NCBI GenBank assembly: GCA_030038695.1
Contig: JASHSN010000044.1
Coordinates: 1-5,020 of the forward strand
Source of the DNA: Nitrososphaeraceae archaeon
Lineage (GTDB): Archaea; Thermoproteota; Nitrososphaeria; Nitrososphaerales; Nitrososphaeraceae
Reading direction: 5' to 3'
DNA: 5,020 nt
Shown: piece by piece, positions 4,298-5,020 of the stretch
Layout of the letters: each line of letters starts with the position of its first letter
Position numbering within the stretch: position 1 is the stretch's first letter
Notes under the pieces: model-generated
What the model saw: only the letters and a program-made list of their open reading frames with translations
What the model was told of the DNA's origin: nothing
The model's database searches: none
Program-made: the position numbers and the translations under genes

Positions 4298-4606
4298 CTA
4301 GTGTTTTCCTGGATGACTTTCTAATCCTACTAACACCTTTCCTACTTGTGCCTTGATACCTTGCGCTAGCTCTTGCCCTAATACCTTCACATTGGCCTGA
4401 CAGGGTTGAGGGCAATCACCTAGGCCTTCACCATGTGATGATTGTGCCTGCCCTGCTAGTGTCTGCCCTAGTTTCCCGTACATCAATGTAGTCGGAGTTA
4501 TCAGATGTTGTGCAAATGCCTGATTTGAAAAGGTAGGTACTGATATGTATGCCGTTAGAATTGTGGCTATGGCTAAGCCCGTAGTTACTGATGTCTTTTT
4601 GTGCAT
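4298..4606 (-). CDS. Small secreted protein with CxxxC motif
   Basis: A 102-residue protein with a textbook signal peptide: MHKK, a hydrophobic core (GLAIATILTAYISV, about 10-23) and QAFA|Q at 29-33, the signal-peptidase motif usual in thaumarchaeal exported proteins. The mature part of about 70 residues holds a Gly/Gln/Ser-rich stretch, DCPQPC (64-69) and a C-terminal amphipathic segment (VKVLGQELAQGIKAQVGKVLVGL). The two Cys could form a disulfide or bind a metal. I recognise no family. ATG 4606 is fixed by the signal peptide and by a TATA-like box centred 26 nt upstream, the spacing of a leaderless transcript. It is divergent from the gene at 4662. The DCxxxC motif recurs in the secreted protein at 1379. 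Confidence 0.85.
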   Translation of the reverse strand: MHKKTSVTTGLAIATILTAYISVPTFSNQAFAQHLITPTTLMYGKLGQTLAGQAQSSHGEGLGDCPQPCQANVKVLGQELAQGIKAQVGKVLVGLESHPGKH

Positions 4607-4625
4607 AATTTATCAATCGACATGG

Positions 4626-4638
4626 ATGTTTTAAACAT
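4626..4638. promoter_or_regulatory. Symmetric TATA-like box between divergent genes
   Basis: ATGTTTTAAACAT is palindromic around its central T. Its centre (4632) is 26 nt from the start at 4606 on the minus strand and 30 nt from ATG 4662 on the plus strand. On the minus strand it reads TTTAAAAC, preceded by ACATAATG, which resembles a BRE, so that direction looks stronger. A leaderless transcript is the natural reading for 4606. Confidence 0.5.
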
Positions 4639-4661
4639 TATGTAATACGGTTACGTGAGGC

Positions 4662-4856
4662 ATGATTATATACCGATCACGATCGGATGGCGCGCCTGTG
4701 AACATTCTAGATATGAATTACAAAGAGATAAGAATGAAATTCAAAACAAATTCTGTCGGTATGTTTTATTGTGATTCTGAGAAAGTAACCAAAACAGAAG
4801 TCAAAGATCCACCGCCAGAGTATACAATGCCACCAACAGTCAGAATACCAGAATAG
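4662..4856 (+). CDS. Small Pro-rich-tailed protein of unknown function
   Basis: 64 residues if started at ATG 4662; in-frame GTG 4698 and ATG 4713 are alternatives. From residue 18 the sequence reads MNYKEIRMKFKTNSVGMFYC, probably beta strands, then a Lys-rich stretch and a Pro-rich tail with DPPPEYTMPP. No signal peptide or zinc motif is visible (one Cys). ATG 4662 fits the shared box at 4626-4638, while the TATA-like TTATATA at 4666-4672 would instead favour a start at 4698 or 4713. An inverted repeat (4673-4686) falls in the disputed 5' part. The opposite-strand frame is rich in Trp and Cys, the usual antisense image of Pro and Thr codons. I recognise no family. Confidence 0.5.
   Translation: MIIYRSRSDGAPVNILDMNYKEIRMKFKTNSVGMFYCDSEKVTKTEVKDPPPEYTMPPTVRIPE
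4673..4686. promoter_or_regulatory. Inverted repeat CCGATC-N2-GATCGG, candidate operator
   Basis: CCGATC (4673-4678) and GATCGG (4681-4686) are perfect inverted 6-bp arms separated by 2 bp. They directly abut the TATA-like TTATATA (4666-4672). That position suits a repressor or activator of either divergent gene. If ATG 4662 is the start, the site is inside the coding region. Confidence 0.4.
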
Positions 4857-4881
4857 CGGCTGACTGGCAGGCGAGCCAATA

Positions 4882-4898
4882 TGGTCGATACTATCTGG
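4882..4898 (+). repeat. Direct repeat, copy 2 (17 bp)
   Basis: TGGTCGATACTATCTGG is copy 1 (4068-4085) with one T missing. It lies 26 nt after the stop of the gene at 4662. No further similarity is seen on either side. Confidence 0.55.
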
Positions 4899-4979
4899 TT
4901 GTATTACTGATGCTCCTACCGTTTGAGTACCTATCATCATCTTTCTCCAAAGCAGCTCATAACAGTTCGCCTACCTAAG

Positions 4980-5012
4980 TGCAACGTAACTGCAACGTAA
5001 CTGCAACGTAAT
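4980..5012 (+). repeat. Three tandem 11-bp units (iteron-like)
   Basis: TGCAACGTAAC (4980-4990), TGCAACGTAAC (4991-5001) and TGCAACGTAAT (5002-5012): two perfect copies and one with a changed last base. The 11-bp period is close to one helical turn, so a protein bound to each unit would sit on one face of the DNA. Tandem units like this occur at plasmid origins (iterons), partition sites and some operators. The interval 4899-4979 holds no gene that I can see. Confidence 0.85.
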
Positions 5013-5020
5013 TTCATCTA

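Noticed and set aside
4104..4415. 103-codon minus-strand open frame
   Set aside because: It overlaps the end of the secreted-protein gene in another frame, is very rich in Arg and Ser, and shows no domain.
4865..4878. TGGC/GCCA hairpin after the stop at 4856 as a terminator
   Set aside because: Only four pairs and no T-run follow; common by chance.
4707..4940. 77-codon minus-strand open frame
   Set aside because: Its Trp/Cys-rich run is the antisense of the Pro and Thr codons of the plus gene; no signal or domain supports it.
4980..5012. Start of a CRISPR array
   Set aside because: The units are 11 bp and directly adjacent, with no spacers.

Overview
The window looks archaeal, most likely from the Thaumarchaeota (Nitrososphaerota, the ammonia-oxidising lineage). 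This is inferred from style, not from a marker gene. Several predicted secreted proteins have short signal peptides, one ending in AFA|Q. Several starts have a TATA-like box close to the distance expected for leaderless transcripts. The first operon uses an archaeal GGTGA ribosome-binding site. Small zinc-binding and ribbon-helix-helix proteins are present, and base composition is moderately AT-rich. No rRNA, tRNA, CRISPR array or transposase is visible.

Left part (1-1270): a tightly packed plus-strand operon. It holds the possible end of an upstream gene, a compact AAA+ ATPase (57-722), two small proteins of unknown function (729-941 and 938-1126), and a 37-residue zinc-ribbon-like protein (1110-1223) whose start lies inside the preceding gene. 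The genes are 6 nt apart or overlap. A short hairpin with a T-run (1247-1270) probably ends the transcript. The ATPase is the only member with a recognisable activity, and the small proteins are candidate partners.

Middle-left (1271-2345): a secreted protein (1379-1978) with a Pro/Ser linker and an Ig-like domain. A second copy of that domain follows but is broken by two single-base frameshifts (pseudogene, 1974-2161). The two copies share a 65-bp stretch offset by 322 bp, one more than a multiple of three. An inverted-repeat structure (2269-2345) separates this gene from the next one, which runs towards it.

Middle (2346-3697): a minus-strand fragment carrying the ExK and QxxxY motifs of PD-(D/E)xK nucleases (2368-2586), then a long leader-like region with two TATA boxes, a small coding remnant (2678-2770) and a perfect 12-bp palindrome. 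Two small plus-strand genes follow: a treble-clef-type zinc-finger protein (2861-3253) and a ribbon-helix-helix DNA-binding protein (3335-3562). This mixture resembles the regulatory edge of a plasmid or integrated element, but no integrase or replication gene is present to prove it.

Right part (3698-5020): two minus-strand genes for small secreted or membrane-anchored Cys-containing proteins (3698-4021 and 4298-4606). A small plus-strand gene (4662-4856) is divergent from the second, and the two share a 55-bp intergenic region with one symmetric TATA-like box. The window ends in three tandem 11-bp units that look iteron-like. A gapped 17/18-bp direct repeat (4068-4085 and 4882-4898) brackets the last two genes.

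The parts most likely to be new are the four-gene AAA+ operon with its overlapping microprotein, and the paired zinc-finger and RHH genes with nearby palindromes. Neither can be assigned to a named system from sequence alone.
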